DNA from: Mycobacterium sp. | GTDB taxonomy: Bacteria; Actinomycetota; Actinomycetes; Mycobacteriales; Mycobacteriaceae | Assembly: GCA_003987775.1 (NCBI GenBank) | Contig: RXJD01000003.1 | Location: 186,001-250,000 of the forward strand | Length of the DNA stretch: 64,000 nt | Reading direction: 5' to 3' | Shown: positions 40,040 to 48,886 of the stretch, in pieces | How the letters are laid out: every line of letters begins with the position of its first letter | Numbering within the stretch: position 1 is the stretch's first letter | The notes under the pieces: model-generated | Seen by the model: only the letters and a program-made list of their open reading frames with translations | Told to the model about the DNA's origin: nothing | The model's database searches: none | Made by a program: the position numbers and the translations under genes

Positions 40040-41152
40040 TCAATGGGCATGGATCACCACACCCCGGATGTTTCTGCCCTCACGCAGGTCCTCGTAGCCC
40101 TCATTCACCTGATCGAGGGTGTACGTCCGGGTGACCAGCTCATCCAGCTTCAACTGGCCGGCCTCGTAGAGACGCAGCAACTTCACGATGTCGTACTGCG
40201 GATTGGCGGAACCGAACAGCGTGCCCTTGATCGTCTTTTCGAACAGCGTCATCAAACCACCCGAGACCTGGACGGTCAGCTTCTCGGGGTTGGCCAGCCC
40301 GGTGATCACCACCGTGCCACCCTTGCCGATGACGTTGAAGGCATCGGTGACCACCTTTTCGTCGACCGTGCCGACGGTGATGATGGCCTGGTCCGCCATC
40401 TGGCCCCAGGTCAGCTCGGACACCTTCTCGGCAGCTTCCTCCGCGGTGGCGAACACGTGCGTAGCACCGAACTTTGTCGCGGTCCGGCGTTTGAACTCCA
40501 CCGGATCGACCGCGATCACATGCTTCGCTCCGGCCTGGCGTGCGCCCTGCAGGGAGTTGACGCCCAGGCCGCCGATCCCGTACACCACGGTCGTGTCGCC
40601 GGCACGGACCGCGCCCGCGTAGGTGGCGCTCCCCCACCCGGTCGGTACCCCGCAGCCCACCACCACAGCCGTCGCCAGCGGGAGCCAGTCGTCCACCTTC
40701 ACCACGGAGTGTTCCGAAATCGTCGCCCGCTCCGCGAATGTGCCAAGCATGCACATCCCCCCGAAATCTGTGTCGCCCATGTGGAATCGGAACGACCCGT
40801 CAGGCATACAGCCCTCCAGAATCGTCGCTCCCATATCGCACAGGTTGGATCGACCGGTCGCGCAGTAACGACAGCGCCCACAGTTCGGAATGAAGCTGCA
40901 CACCACATGGTCTCCGGGTTTGACCTTGGTCACGCCGGGACCGACGTCCTCGATGATTCCGGCGCCTTCGTGGCCGCCGACGATCGGGAATCGGGGAACC
41001 AGGTCACCATCGGTGAGATGTAGATCGGAATGACAAAGACCCGCCGCCACATATTTGATCAGGACCTCACCCGGGCCGGGGCCATCAAGGTCGAGTTCGA
41101 CGACCTCGAACGGCTTGCCACCCGCGAACAGCACCGCTGCCTTGGTCTTCAT
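40040..41152 (-). CDS. Zinc-dependent (NDMA/mycothiol-type) alcohol dehydrogenase
   Basis: 370 residues. Catalytic zinc ligands are the Cys in AGLCHSD, the His in GGHEGAG and the Cys in VVGCGVPTGWG. The structural zinc lobe is CGRCRYCATGRSNLC. The Rossmann motif is GIGGLGVNSLQGA. It belongs to the group III actinobacterial alcohol dehydrogenases whose NADH is tightly bound and which reduce NDMA. In propane and alkene oxidisers such enzymes oxidise the alcohol product. A regulatory element lies about 70 bp upstream. Confidence 0.9.
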   Translation of the reverse strand: MKTKAAVLFAGGKPFEVVELDLDGPGPGEVLIKYVAAGLCHSDLHLTDGDLVPRFPIVGGHEGAGIIEDVGPGVTKVKPGDHVVCSFIPNCGRCRYCATGRSNLCDMGATILEGCMPDGSFRFHMGDTDFGGMCMLGTFAERATISEHSVVKVDDWLPLATAVVVGCGVPTGWGSATYAGAVRAGDTTVVYGIGGLGVNSLQGARQAGAKHVIAVDPVEFKRRTATKFGATHVFATAEEAAEKVSELTWGQMADQAIITVGTVDEKVVTDAFNVIGKGGTVVITGLANPEKLTVQVSGGLMTLFEKTIKGTLFGSANPQYDIVKLLRLYEAGQLKLDELVTRTYTLDQVNEGYEDLREGRNIRGVVIHAH

Positions 41153-41222
41153 GATCGGCTCCTTACCCTCAGTCGCGCCGCGTGAGACTCAAGGACATGA
41201 TCCGACGGAGTCACCCCGCTGA

Positions 41223-41240
41223 GTGTCCAATATCCGCACA
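41223..41240. promoter_or_regulatory. GTGTCCA-type element upstream of the alcohol dehydrogenase
   Basis: GTGTCCAATATCCGCACA. Its reverse complement matches 37118-37135 at 15 of 18 positions. Confidence 0.5.
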
Positions 41241-41257
41241 TCGGTTCGGTGCGTGGT

Positions 41258-42016
41258 TCATCCCGGCACGCTCGCTGTCAGTGCGGTAAGAACGGCGTCG
41301 CTCAGCCGGGCGAGTTCTTCGGCCTCGTCGGGGCTGAGGGCGGTGGCGAACAGTTCAGCCATCCTGGCGTTGGTCGCCTGTTCGACCTCGGCGTAGCGGT
41401 CCTTCTTGTCGGCACCGTCGGCGAACGGCTCGGGCCAGCCGAACATCGTGGTGTATTCGTGGCCCTTGTTCAGCATGTGCGCTTCGACGGGGTGTATTCC
41501 AGAAATGGTGAGTGCGTTGAAATGCACGCCGCCACGCAGCTCGCGCAAAACGAACATCACCTGCAGCACTCGCGCCGGATCGTCAGCGGCCAGCGGCATC
41601 CTGCGCCATCCGGCATACAGTGGCAGCCCCGCGTCCGGTGCCACCCCGATGATCCGCTCCCCCAAAGCGGCAAGGCGGCCCAGCCCGTCGACACCGGCCA
41701 GGTGCCTGCGCGCGAAACCGGCGACCTGTTCCCAGTAGAGTGCGGCGGCGTCGGCGGCGCCGCGGACCGCGACGCCCTCCTCCCACAGCGCGCCCAGAAA
41801 GTCCGGCTCGAAGGCCACGAACACCGAACTGACCGTTGCGGCCGTAGCGCCGCCCAGCACACCGCCGCGCCCGGCGACGTAGCCCGCGAAGGGGTTCTGG
41901 TAGCCGGCGGCGACACTTTCGGCGAAGGTTTCCGGATGCAGCATGAATGCTGCGACCGCCTGTTCGATAGGTGTACCCGCCTTTCGGGCGGCGTTCGCCA
42001 TTCGGTTGTCGCTCAC
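41258..42016 (-). CDS. SCO6745-family protein
   Basis: 252 residues from a GTG at 42016 behind AGGAGGG. I recognise the helical SCO6745-like actinobacterial family: PFAGYVAGRGGVLGGATAAT, AGFARRHLAGVDGLGRLAAL, then HFNALTISGIHPVEAHML and WPEPFADGADK. Function not established. It follows the mce-linked membrane protein on the same strand by 19 bp, and precedes the alcohol dehydrogenase. Confidence 0.75.
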   Translation of the reverse strand: MSDNRMANAARKAGTPIEQAVAAFMLHPETFAESVAAGYQNPFAGYVAGRGGVLGGATAATVSSVFVAFEPDFLGALWEEGVAVRGAADAAALYWEQVAGFARRHLAGVDGLGRLAALGERIIGVAPDAGLPLYAGWRRMPLAADDPARVLQVMFVLRELRGGVHFNALTISGIHPVEAHMLNKGHEYTTMFGWPEPFADGADKKDRYAEVEQATNARMAELFATALSPDEAEELARLSDAVLTALTASVPG

Positions 42017-42035
42017 TGTGTTTCCCTCCTTTGAC

Positions 42036-43628
42036 TCAACCCACCCTGATCGGGGCCGGCATCTCGGACCGCTCGGACGGCTCGGACGGCATTTCCGGCG
42101 CGCTCTCCGGTTCGCGTTGTCTCCGAAGCTGATTCCTGGTCATCCGGCCCAGTACAAGGCCGTAGACGACGACCAGGACACCGACCGCGGTGAGTAGCGG
42201 CGCGAACACGGTCAACGGCGGCCAGTTGGTGTCGACGATGACGTAATCCTGCTGCTGGCGTTCGAGTCCGGGGATGACATCGTCGCGGAAATAGTCCCTG
42301 ATGGCCGGAACATTGCGGGCCGGTGTGCCGTCGAAGCGGGTCAGCTTGTCGGTGCCGGGCACCTGCTTCCAGCCGTCGGTGACCAGGCGCAGGTTGGTCA
42401 TCAGTTGGTAGACCTTGGGGAACTTGGCGTGCAGCGTCTGCCACAGCTGATCGGCGGTGGTCTTCGATGCGGCAGCGACGTCGTCGACCAACCGCCAGGC
42501 GTCGGCGACAGACGCCGAGAATGGCACCCCGTCCAGCAGCTTGGCCGTGTGGGGGAAGTCCAACGCCACCAGGTCGCGCACGTCCTGGGAGGGAATGCCG
42601 ACCTTCTTCGCCACGTAGTCAACCAGTTTCGGGTATTCCTCGGTGACGCCCCCGTCGGCCAGCACCGCCGGTCCCAGGGAATTGACGAAGATCGAGATGA
42701 ACTCGATTCCCGCGCGATCTCCCTGAATGCGGTCCAAGGCGAACATCGGACGGGTGTCGTTCAGCAGTGCCTGTCCACCGATGAGCCGGGGAAACAGGTT
42801 GAGCCCCAGCACCAGTCCCACTATGGCGACGCCGACCACCGGCACGACGGCCCAGGCGAACCTGAAAGGGTTGTGTGGTACTCCTTTTCGGGTCGCTATC
42901 ACCATGGTGGTGCCGAAGAGGATCACCACGATTCCCAATGCCAGCAAGAGCGGTGCCAGGAAGGCCACACCGCCGCGGGTGCCCAGCGGCCGGAAGTTGG
43001 CTTGTTGGCGTTCCACTGGCGCCACCAACTCCTGACTGAAGTAGTCCCGTAGTTGCGGCATGGTGCGCACCGGTGTTCCGTTGAAGCGGGTCAAATTCTC
43101 GGTGCCCGGAATGGCGCTCCAGCCGGCGGTCAGCTTGGGCAGGTTCACGGTGACCTGGTAGATCTTCGGATAATCGGTCTGCAACAGGTGAGTCACCTGG
43201 TCCGGCGTCAGAAACAGCACCGTGCCCAGGTAGTGGACCAGCTTCGGTATTTCCGCGCCGACCTCAGAGAGCGGCAGCGACGTGAGGAAACCGTTGATGT
43301 ACGGGTAATCCTTGCGCAGCATCGCTGCCACGGTCTCGCTGGACCGTCCCGTCTGCTGGCCGATGAAGTCGATCAGCTTGGGCATCTCGGCCGCCGCGCC
43401 GTCCCAGTACATCATCGCGTCGCCGGTATTGGTTGCTGCAGAGACCATCTCGATACCACCCCGGTCACCCGTGACCCGATCGGCGGGGAACGCCGGGTTG
43501 AGGTCGTCGACCATGCCCTGGGCAGCGGTCAACCGCGGGAACAGCTGCCACCACACCACCAGGATGACCACGATCACTCCGAGGACGGTGACGCCCGCCC
43601 ACGCCACTGGTAGCTTGCCGTGCCGCAT
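42036..43628 (-). CDS. Internally duplicated membrane protein at the end of the mce operon
   Basis: 530 residues with four membrane helices (about 8-30, 213-240, 245-272, 468-496). The two halves are clearly homologous: FPRLTAAQGMVDDLNPAF/ADRVTGDRGGIEMVS against FPRLIGGQALLNDTRPMF/LDRIQGDRAGIEFIS, and NLTRFNGTPVRTMPQLRDYF against KLTRFDGTPARNVPAIRDYF. Each half is helix, large exterior domain, helix. The C-terminal tail is acidic and proline-rich. Placed 9 bp after the mam genes, so probably co-transcribed and working in the envelope with the Mce transporter. Function unknown. Confidence 0.8.
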   Translation of the reverse strand: MRHGKLPVAWAGVTVLGVIVVILVVWWQLFPRLTAAQGMVDDLNPAFPADRVTGDRGGIEMVSAATNTGDAMMYWDGAAAEMPKLIDFIGQQTGRSSETVAAMLRKDYPYINGFLTSLPLSEVGAEIPKLVHYLGTVLFLTPDQVTHLLQTDYPKIYQVTVNLPKLTAGWSAIPGTENLTRFNGTPVRTMPQLRDYFSQELVAPVERQQANFRPLGTRGGVAFLAPLLLALGIVVILFGTTMVIATRKGVPHNPFRFAWAVVPVVGVAIVGLVLGLNLFPRLIGGQALLNDTRPMFALDRIQGDRAGIEFISIFVNSLGPAVLADGGVTEEYPKLVDYVAKKVGIPSQDVRDLVALDFPHTAKLLDGVPFSASVADAWRLVDDVAAASKTTADQLWQTLHAKFPKVYQLMTNLRLVTDGWKQVPGTDKLTRFDGTPARNVPAIRDYFRDDVIPGLERQQQDYVIVDTNWPPLTVFAPLLTAVGVLVVVYGLVLGRMTRNQLRRQREPESAPEMPSEPSERSEMPAPIRVG

Positions 43629-43637
43629 TCGTACTCC

Positions 43638-44231
43638 TCAGAGCTTCGGTGTCAGGTCCATGAAGCTGATCGTCTTCATGTCGGTCACCCACCACCGCGA
43701 ATCCTGCTGATGCAGGGACAGGCGGTAGGCGACGTATTTCAGCGACGGGACATTCTGGGTCAGCGGGCTGATCGCCGTGGTGTTGGTCAAGACGAGCGCC
43801 ACCGCGCGCGTGCCGTTCAACGATTCCACCGCCGTCCCAACGACGTTGGTCTTGTCGGTGATCTGCGCTTGCTTGTTCGGCATCACCGCCGCTTCGAGTA
43901 GCTTTCGATACTGCTCGTGCAGATCGGCGCTGAGGTATTCACCCGCCCGTTGCGGCAACGTGCCGATCGTGTCGGGCGTATAGGTCCACAGTTCGGTGAC
44001 CGCCGCCGCGGCGACGCGCGCGACCTCCCTCTTGGCCGCCACGGAGGCCCGGTCGGCCAGATACGGCTGCAACGCGGCACCAGTGAACACCGCCGAGGCA
44101 ACGAACAATCCTGCCGCCACCGCGACCAGACCAGGCAGCCAGGATCCGAAACGCATTCGCGCCCAACGTGTTCGTGGGGTGTCCGCGGCCGCGTCGGTCA
44201 GATCGTCGGGGTCAGTTTGCTTATTCTCCAC
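43638..44231 (-). CDS. Mce-associated membrane protein (Mam1D-like)
   Basis: About 197 residues from a GTG at 44231 behind AGGAGGCGG; an ATG at 44264 is an alternative. One membrane helix (about 30-52, SWLPGLVAVAAGLFVASAVF) is followed by an exterior domain ending in RWWVTDMKTISFMDLTPKL. It resembles the Mam proteins downstream of mce1 (Rv0175-Rv0178), which stabilise Mce complexes. Fourth mam gene here. Confidence 0.82.
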   Translation of the reverse strand: MENKQTDPDDLTDAAADTPRTRWARMRFGSWLPGLVAVAAGLFVASAVFTGAALQPYLADRASVAAKREVARVAAAAVTELWTYTPDTIGTLPQRAGEYLSADLHEQYRKLLEAAVMPNKQAQITDKTNVVGTAVESLNGTRAVALVLTNTTAISPLTQNVPSLKYVAYRLSLHQQDSRWWVTDMKTISFMDLTPKL

Positions 44232-44752
44232 CGCTCCGCCTCCTGCCTGGCCGTGACCACCCATCGGTTCCCTCGTTCGATCTGCAGTTTCCCGTCCGGG
44301 GATCGCGACGTGAACTTCGTCATCACCAGCACGTCGACGCTGCTGTCGTCGTGCCATCTGGACACACCGACCTCGAGGACGGTGCCGGTGGCCGGCTCGG
44401 CCCGGGCCACCTGGATCAGGATCTGGTTTTGGTGTTGCCGGTACTCCTGCGCGAACTCCCCTGTGGCCTGAGCCAAGACGCGGTCTGTGTAGTCGTTGGC
44501 GTGAAATGGGTCCGGTGAGGTGAATTCGGTCATGAACGAGCGCACGTAGGCCAGCACCGAGGCATCTCTGATCGATGCATGCCGTTGTGCTTCATGGTTA
44601 TTCAGATCCACTGCACACACGGTGATCGCTGCGGCGGCGAGGGCGCCGGCCAGGGCTGCCAGCAGCGGCAGGGCCAGGAGCCGCACTCGGCGCGGCGGCG
44701 CGGCGCTGAAGAGCGGCCGCTCGTCGGGTGCAATCTTGCGGAGCGGACTCAT
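44198..44752 (-). CDS. Mce-associated membrane protein (Mam1C-like)
   Basis: 184 residues from the ATG at 44752 (ATGA overlap with the previous gene). A single membrane helix (about 24-47, LLALPLLAALAGALAAAAIT) and a soluble nuclear-transport-factor-2-like domain with VARAEPATGTVLEVGVSRWH follow. The length equals Rv0177. It probably scaffolds the Mce transport complex. Confidence 0.85.
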   Translation of the reverse strand: MSPLRKIAPDERPLFSAAPPRRVRLLALPLLAALAGALAAAAITVCAVDLNNHEAQRHASIRDASVLAYVRSFMTEFTSPDPFHANDYTDRVLAQATGEFAQEYRQHQNQILIQVARAEPATGTVLEVGVSRWHDDSSVDVLVMTKFTSRSPDGKLQIERGNRWVVTARQEAERWRISKLTPTI

Positions 44753-45678
44753 GACGTCGCCCCGACCGTCTGGAAGTCGGCCACCACGGCCAGGTCGTCG
44801 ACCCGCCAACCCGCCGCGCCCGACTTGACGAAGGTCGCCCGCACCGAGGCCGCGATGTAGCGCTGGCCCGGGGGGACACCACGTCGGCCCTGCAGGAACA
44901 CCAACATCGTGGCGCGGTCCGGTGCCGCGTTGAGAACGGAACTTTCGGTCACCCAGTACTCATTGGGCTGCGGCCCCACCTTCAGCGCCGCCTGCTGCAT
45001 GGCGCCGAGTTGCTCGCGGTACTTGTCACTGGCCAACGATCGGGCGTGGTCGAAGTCACCCTGAATGGTTTCGGGCCGGTAGCTCAGCATCTGGACCACC
45101 AACTGCGGGCCCTGTGCCGAAATCTGCGTAACCGCCTCCGCAGTCGCCCGAACCTGCTGGCACACGACGGTGTAGCTGATCGCGGCCATAAGCCCACATA
45201 ACGCTGCGGCGCTCGATATCACCGCGGCGGCGGCGCGACGCCAATCGCGACCTCCACCGCCGTTTCGGCGGGACTCGCTGCCTACCAACAGGTCTGCGAA
45301 GGTGCGCTGCCGCGCATCCGACAGTGGCCAGACCCACCCGATGAACACCGGGACGGTGTCTACCGTGTGCGCCAGGTCGCGCAGCACCAGTCTCCAAGGT
45401 CCAAGGGATGCACCGTGGTGGTGCACGACCGCAATGCCGAAGGCACCACGTCCCACACTGTGCCCTTTGATGACCGGCAGCAGGAAGCGATTGAAGGCAG
45501 TCCACAGGATCGCGGCGGCTCCGATGCCGACGCCAATCCACCACCACGAGCTGCGCAGTGGCACCGACAGTGCTAGCAGCACGGAGGTGGCCAGCACCGC
45601 CGCGCCCGGCAGCACGTCCACCATCAGCGCCCCGGCGCGTGCCAGCCAGGACGCTAAATCGTCTGCTGCACGGGTCAT
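44749..45678 (-). CDS. Mce-associated protein with RDD domain (Mam1B-like)
   Basis: 309 residues. The N-terminal RDD membrane domain (about 1-140) has RAGALMVDVLPGAAV, a middle helix pair and TFADLLVGSESRR; another helix lies at about 148-170. A C-terminal NTF2-like Mam domain ends DDLAVVADFQTVGA. The same RDD-plus-Mam layout is found in Rv0176 of the mce1 locus. Confidence 0.85.
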   Translation of the reverse strand: MTRAADDLASWLARAGALMVDVLPGAAVLATSVLLALSVPLRSSWWWIGVGIGAAAILWTAFNRFLLPVIKGHSVGRGAFGIAVVHHHGASLGPWRLVLRDLAHTVDTVPVFIGWVWPLSDARQRTFADLLVGSESRRNGGGGRDWRRAAAAVISSAAALCGLMAAISYTVVCQQVRATAEAVTQISAQGPQLVVQMLSYRPETIQGDFDHARSLASDKYREQLGAMQQAALKVGPQPNEYWVTESSVLNAAPDRATMLVFLQGRRGVPPGQRYIAASVRATFVKSGAAGWRVDDLAVVADFQTVGATS

Positions 45679-46202
45679 TTGGCTACCTGGTCGAGTTGGG
45701 AGATCTTGTACTGCCCGTCGCGGCGCACCATCGTCACCCGTATCCGGTAACTGTTCTCACGGTCGGGCATCCCTTGCTGCGAAATGGTGGCCCGGAAGAC
45801 CACCAGCGCGACGATCGACCCGTCGTCGTTGGTTCGCTCCACCGCCGCGTCCATCTCGGGCAGTCGGACGTGCATGTTCTGGGCCTGGTACGCCTCGGTC
45901 AGAATCGCGCTGTACCAGCCGGCCTGGGTCCCGAAAGCGCCCGTGGCGCAATCGTCGAGCTTGTGCTGGCTGGCGGGGAGAGCGGTGACGTCGACCGGCT
46001 GCGTTGCTGCGACACAATCCTTGGCGGCCGCGAGGGCCGCCGCGTCAGCCACGGCGCCGGCCTCATGATCGCGATGGGCGCGCAGCGCGAGGTAGCCGGC
46101 GACCGTAGTGGCACCGGCCAGCACGGTGAGGAGCACCGCGGTGGCGGCCAGCAGTCGGCGCCGGCGGCCGGTCAGCCGGCCGGGGCCAGCATCTGTTTCC
46201 AT
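45675..46202 (-). CDS. Mce-associated membrane protein (Mam1A-like)
   Basis: 175 residues. One N-terminal helix (about 17-40) is followed by an exterior Mam domain with WYSAILTEAYQAQNMHVRLP and VTMVRRDGQYKISQLDQV. It overlaps the mceF end by 31 bp, consistent with coupled translation as in mce1. Confidence 0.85.
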   Translation of the reverse strand: METDAGPGRLTGRRRRLLAATAVLLTVLAGATTVAGYLALRAHRDHEAGAVADAAALAAAKDCVAATQPVDVTALPASQHKLDDCATGAFGTQAGWYSAILTEAYQAQNMHVRLPEMDAAVERTNDDGSIVALVVFRATISQQGMPDRENSYRIRVTMVRRDGQYKISQLDQVAK

Positions 46203-47722
46203 CCGTCGTCTCCTGTGATCGCGTTCTGGACGGAGTACCGCACGCCGTCGGGTGCGGTGATGTCCCCGGCTTGACCGAGGGTCGGGACCAGCGGCGGAAT
46301 CGGGTTGTAGCTACAGGGATTCGGCTGCTGACCGTTGCAGGTCACCGAGCCCGTGCCGGGTCGCGTCAGGGGGTCGCTGATGGGTGGCGGGGTGCCCATC
46401 ACCGGCAGCCTGTCGGCAGGTGCCGGATTCAGCCCGGTGTCGATCGTCGGCGCCGGGACCACCAGGCCCGGTTTGACCGGCTGATCGCAGCGAGCGCCGG
46501 GCGCCGGACAGGTCAGGATCTGATTGGGGTCGCCGTACCAGGGATTGGTGCCGAGCGGCTCATAGGGCTTGTTGCCGTGGCAATCGACGGGATTGGCGGC
46601 CCGGCGGCTCTCGTCGTCGGTGCACGGGATGTTACGCGCGCCGCGTACGGCGTTGCCCGCCGTCTCCTGCGGGATCCTGCAGTAAGTCCCGGACGGGAGA
46701 GGCGCGATGCTGGTGTCGGCCGGTGACCGCCACTGCGGCGCGGGAAGGAATCCCGTCAGACACGGCGGCGGCTGGTTGATCGCCAGGCCCAGGTCGATGT
46801 GCGCTTCGCCCGGGAAGGCCAGCGTGGTCGTCTGGGCGACGGCATCGACCTGGGGCAACAGCGCCAAGACCTGCTCGACGCCCTTGTGGTAGCGCACCAG
46901 CAGACCGGTGATGATTTCCAGGTTGCCCAGTGTCTGCGGCAGCGAATCACGCAATCCGCCAACAGCTTCGGTGCCGGCATCCAATGTCGGTGGCGCATCG
47001 GACAGTACGCGTCTGAGTTGGGGGTCGGTCTGAGCGGTCTGGATCGCCACCAGGTTGAGGTTGTGCACCCAGCGCCTGATGTCCGCGCCCGAGGCGGCCT
47101 GGCTGTCCAGCAGTGGCACCGAGTTGTTGATGATCGCGTTGATGTCCGCCGAGTTCGCCGCGAAGTCACCTGCCAGTGCCTGGGTGGAATCGACCAGCCG
47201 GTGCAGCGCCGGGCCCAGACCGCCCACCGCGTGCGATGTTTCGTCGAGCAGTGCGGAAATCTTGTCCCTCGGCAGTGCCGACAAGCCGCGCTCGACCGCA
47301 TCGAGTGCGGACCCGATCTCGGCCGGAACCGTGCCCCGGGTGATGGTCTGACCCGGTGACAGAAACTTGTCTGATCTGCCCGCCGACACCAGATCCAGGT
47401 ACTGCTCGCCGACCGCCGAAACCGAATGCACATTGGCGGTCGCGTCGACCGGGATGTGGTACCGGTCCTGGATGCTCATCGTGACCTCGACGCCGGTCTT
47501 GGTCGGCTTGACGGCGGTCACCTTGCCGATGGTGGCGCCGCGGTAGGTCACGTTGGCCGTGCGATACAGCCCGCCCGAGGTGGGCAGGTCGGCTTTCAGC
47601 GTGTACTGGCCGACCCCAACCAGAGACGGTAGGTGCAGGTAGTACAACCCCAGCACTGCCAGCGTGATGACCGTCAGGACGGTGAACACGACGAGTTGCT
47701 TCTTGGCGAACTGGGTGACCAT
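46172..47722 (-). CDS. mceF: MceF, Mce-family lipid transporter subunit
   Basis: 516 residues, as Mce1F (515). N-terminal helix (about 8-30), MlaD/Mce domain (about 38-115; VTYRGATIGKVTAVKPT, VSAVGEQYLDLVS), a long helical needle region, then a proline- and cysteine-containing tail (CTDDESRR, CPAPGARC, SVTCNGQQPNPC). Sixth subunit of the heterohexameric Mce conduit for lipids across the envelope. Confidence 0.92.
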   Translation of the reverse strand: MVTQFAKKQLVVFTVLTVITLAVLGLYYLHLPSLVGVGQYTLKADLPTSGGLYRTANVTYRGATIGKVTAVKPTKTGVEVTMSIQDRYHIPVDATANVHSVSAVGEQYLDLVSAGRSDKFLSPGQTITRGTVPAEIGSALDAVERGLSALPRDKISALLDETSHAVGGLGPALHRLVDSTQALAGDFAANSADINAIINNSVPLLDSQAASGADIRRWVHNLNLVAIQTAQTDPQLRRVLSDAPPTLDAGTEAVGGLRDSLPQTLGNLEIITGLLVRYHKGVEQVLALLPQVDAVAQTTTLAFPGEAHIDLGLAINQPPPCLTGFLPAPQWRSPADTSIAPLPSGTYCRIPQETAGNAVRGARNIPCTDDESRRAANPVDCHGNKPYEPLGTNPWYGDPNQILTCPAPGARCDQPVKPGLVVPAPTIDTGLNPAPADRLPVMGTPPPISDPLTRPGTGSVTCNGQQPNPCSYNPIPPLVPTLGQAGDITAPDGVRYSVQNAITGDDGWKQMLAPAG

Positions 47723-47725
47723 CGG

Positions 47726-48886
47726 CTACTGACCTCGTTCGACGAGTGGGCCGCCGGGTGCATTGTTCGGGTTGGTGCTGAACCTGACGTCGGGAATCAT
47801 GGTGTTCGGATCGCGTCCCCACGACTGCTCGAGGGCCCGGAGCATCCCGGAGAAGCCGGTTCCGGTGAGCAGGCCGTTGTCGAGGGCGCTGAGCGTGAGA
47901 TCGACATCGAGCGACGTGTTGATGAAGTCGCCCCGGAACGTCTTGGGAACGGCGTCGATGTCGAACGGGGCGGTCAGCGCCACCTTCAGCGCAGGCACCA
48001 GATACGGCGCCGCCCGGATGAGCTGGGCCAGCGGGCGCTGCAGGGACACCAGATTGCGGTGCAGGCTGGGCTGGGTCGCTCCGATCGTCTGCAGGGTGAC
48101 GTCGCTGAACCGGCCCAACGACTCGACAGCGTCGATGACCCGGCCCTGGGATTCGGTCAGATATTTCACCAGTGGCGGCAGCTCGGTCAGCGCGGAGTTG
48201 AGGGTGGCGTTATGGGCCGCGGCCATCGCCAGGATCCGGTCGGCCGCGTCGATGGCGTGGGTGATGTCGCCCACCTGTTCGTCGAGTTTGGCGGTGAAGG
48301 TGTCGAGTTTGCCCAGCAGCGCCCGGATCTGGTCGCCCCGGCCGTTGACGATGTTGTAGGCCTCGTCGGAGATGACCTCCAGGTTCGCGACGCCTCCACC
48401 GCGGAGCAGGGTCGCGATGCTGGCCAGCGTCTGCTCCGTGCTGGGGAAGGCCGAGGAGTTCTTCAGGTCGATGGTGTCGCCGTTGCGTAGTGGCTGCGGC
48501 GACGGATTCGCCTGCGGCGGCGCCAGTTCCACGTGCTGAGTGCCGAGCAGGCTGGTCTGGCCGATCTTTGCCGTGGCGTTCCTGGGCAGCCGCACACCGT
48601 TCTGCAATTCCAGCGTCACGACGGCGACCCAGTTCTTGATGGTGATCGACCGCACCCGCCCGACGTAGACATCGGCGACCATGACCTTGCTGTTAGGAGT
48701 GAGCGCCAGCGTGTCGGGCATCTGGACGTTGACGGTGTAGGTGCCCGACCCGGAGCCGGGTCCGCCGGGAATCGGCACGTTGGCGATGCCGCGCCACTGG
48801 GCACACGACGTCAGCGCGACCGCGATGGCGAGCAGGGCCAGTGCCCGCCTGCCGCCGCGCTGGAATCGGCGCGCCACGCCGCTCAC
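47726..48886 (-). CDS. mceE: MceE, lipoprotein Mce subunit
   Basis: 386 residues from a GTG at 48886 (GTGA overlap). A lipoprotein signal LLAIAVALTSCAQ puts the acylated Cys at about residue 28. The Mce domain has NSKVMVADVYVGRVRSITI and IGQTSLLGTQHVEL, followed by the helical region. Matches LprK (Mce1E) in length. Lipid-anchored member of the conduit. Confidence 0.92.
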   Translation of the reverse strand: MSGVARRFQRGGRRALALLAIAVALTSCAQWRGIANVPIPGGPGSGSGTYTVNVQMPDTLALTPNSKVMVADVYVGRVRSITIKNWVAVVTLELQNGVRLPRNATAKIGQTSLLGTQHVELAPPQANPSPQPLRNGDTIDLKNSSAFPSTEQTLASIATLLRGGGVANLEVISDEAYNIVNGRGDQIRALLGKLDTFTAKLDEQVGDITHAIDAADRILAMAAAHNATLNSALTELPPLVKYLTESQGRVIDAVESLGRFSDVTLQTIGATQPSLHRNLVSLQRPLAQLIRAAPYLVPALKVALTAPFDIDAVPKTFRGDFINTSLDVDLTLSALDNGLLTGTGFSGMLRALEQSWGRDPNTMIPDVRFSTNPNNAPGGPLVERGQ

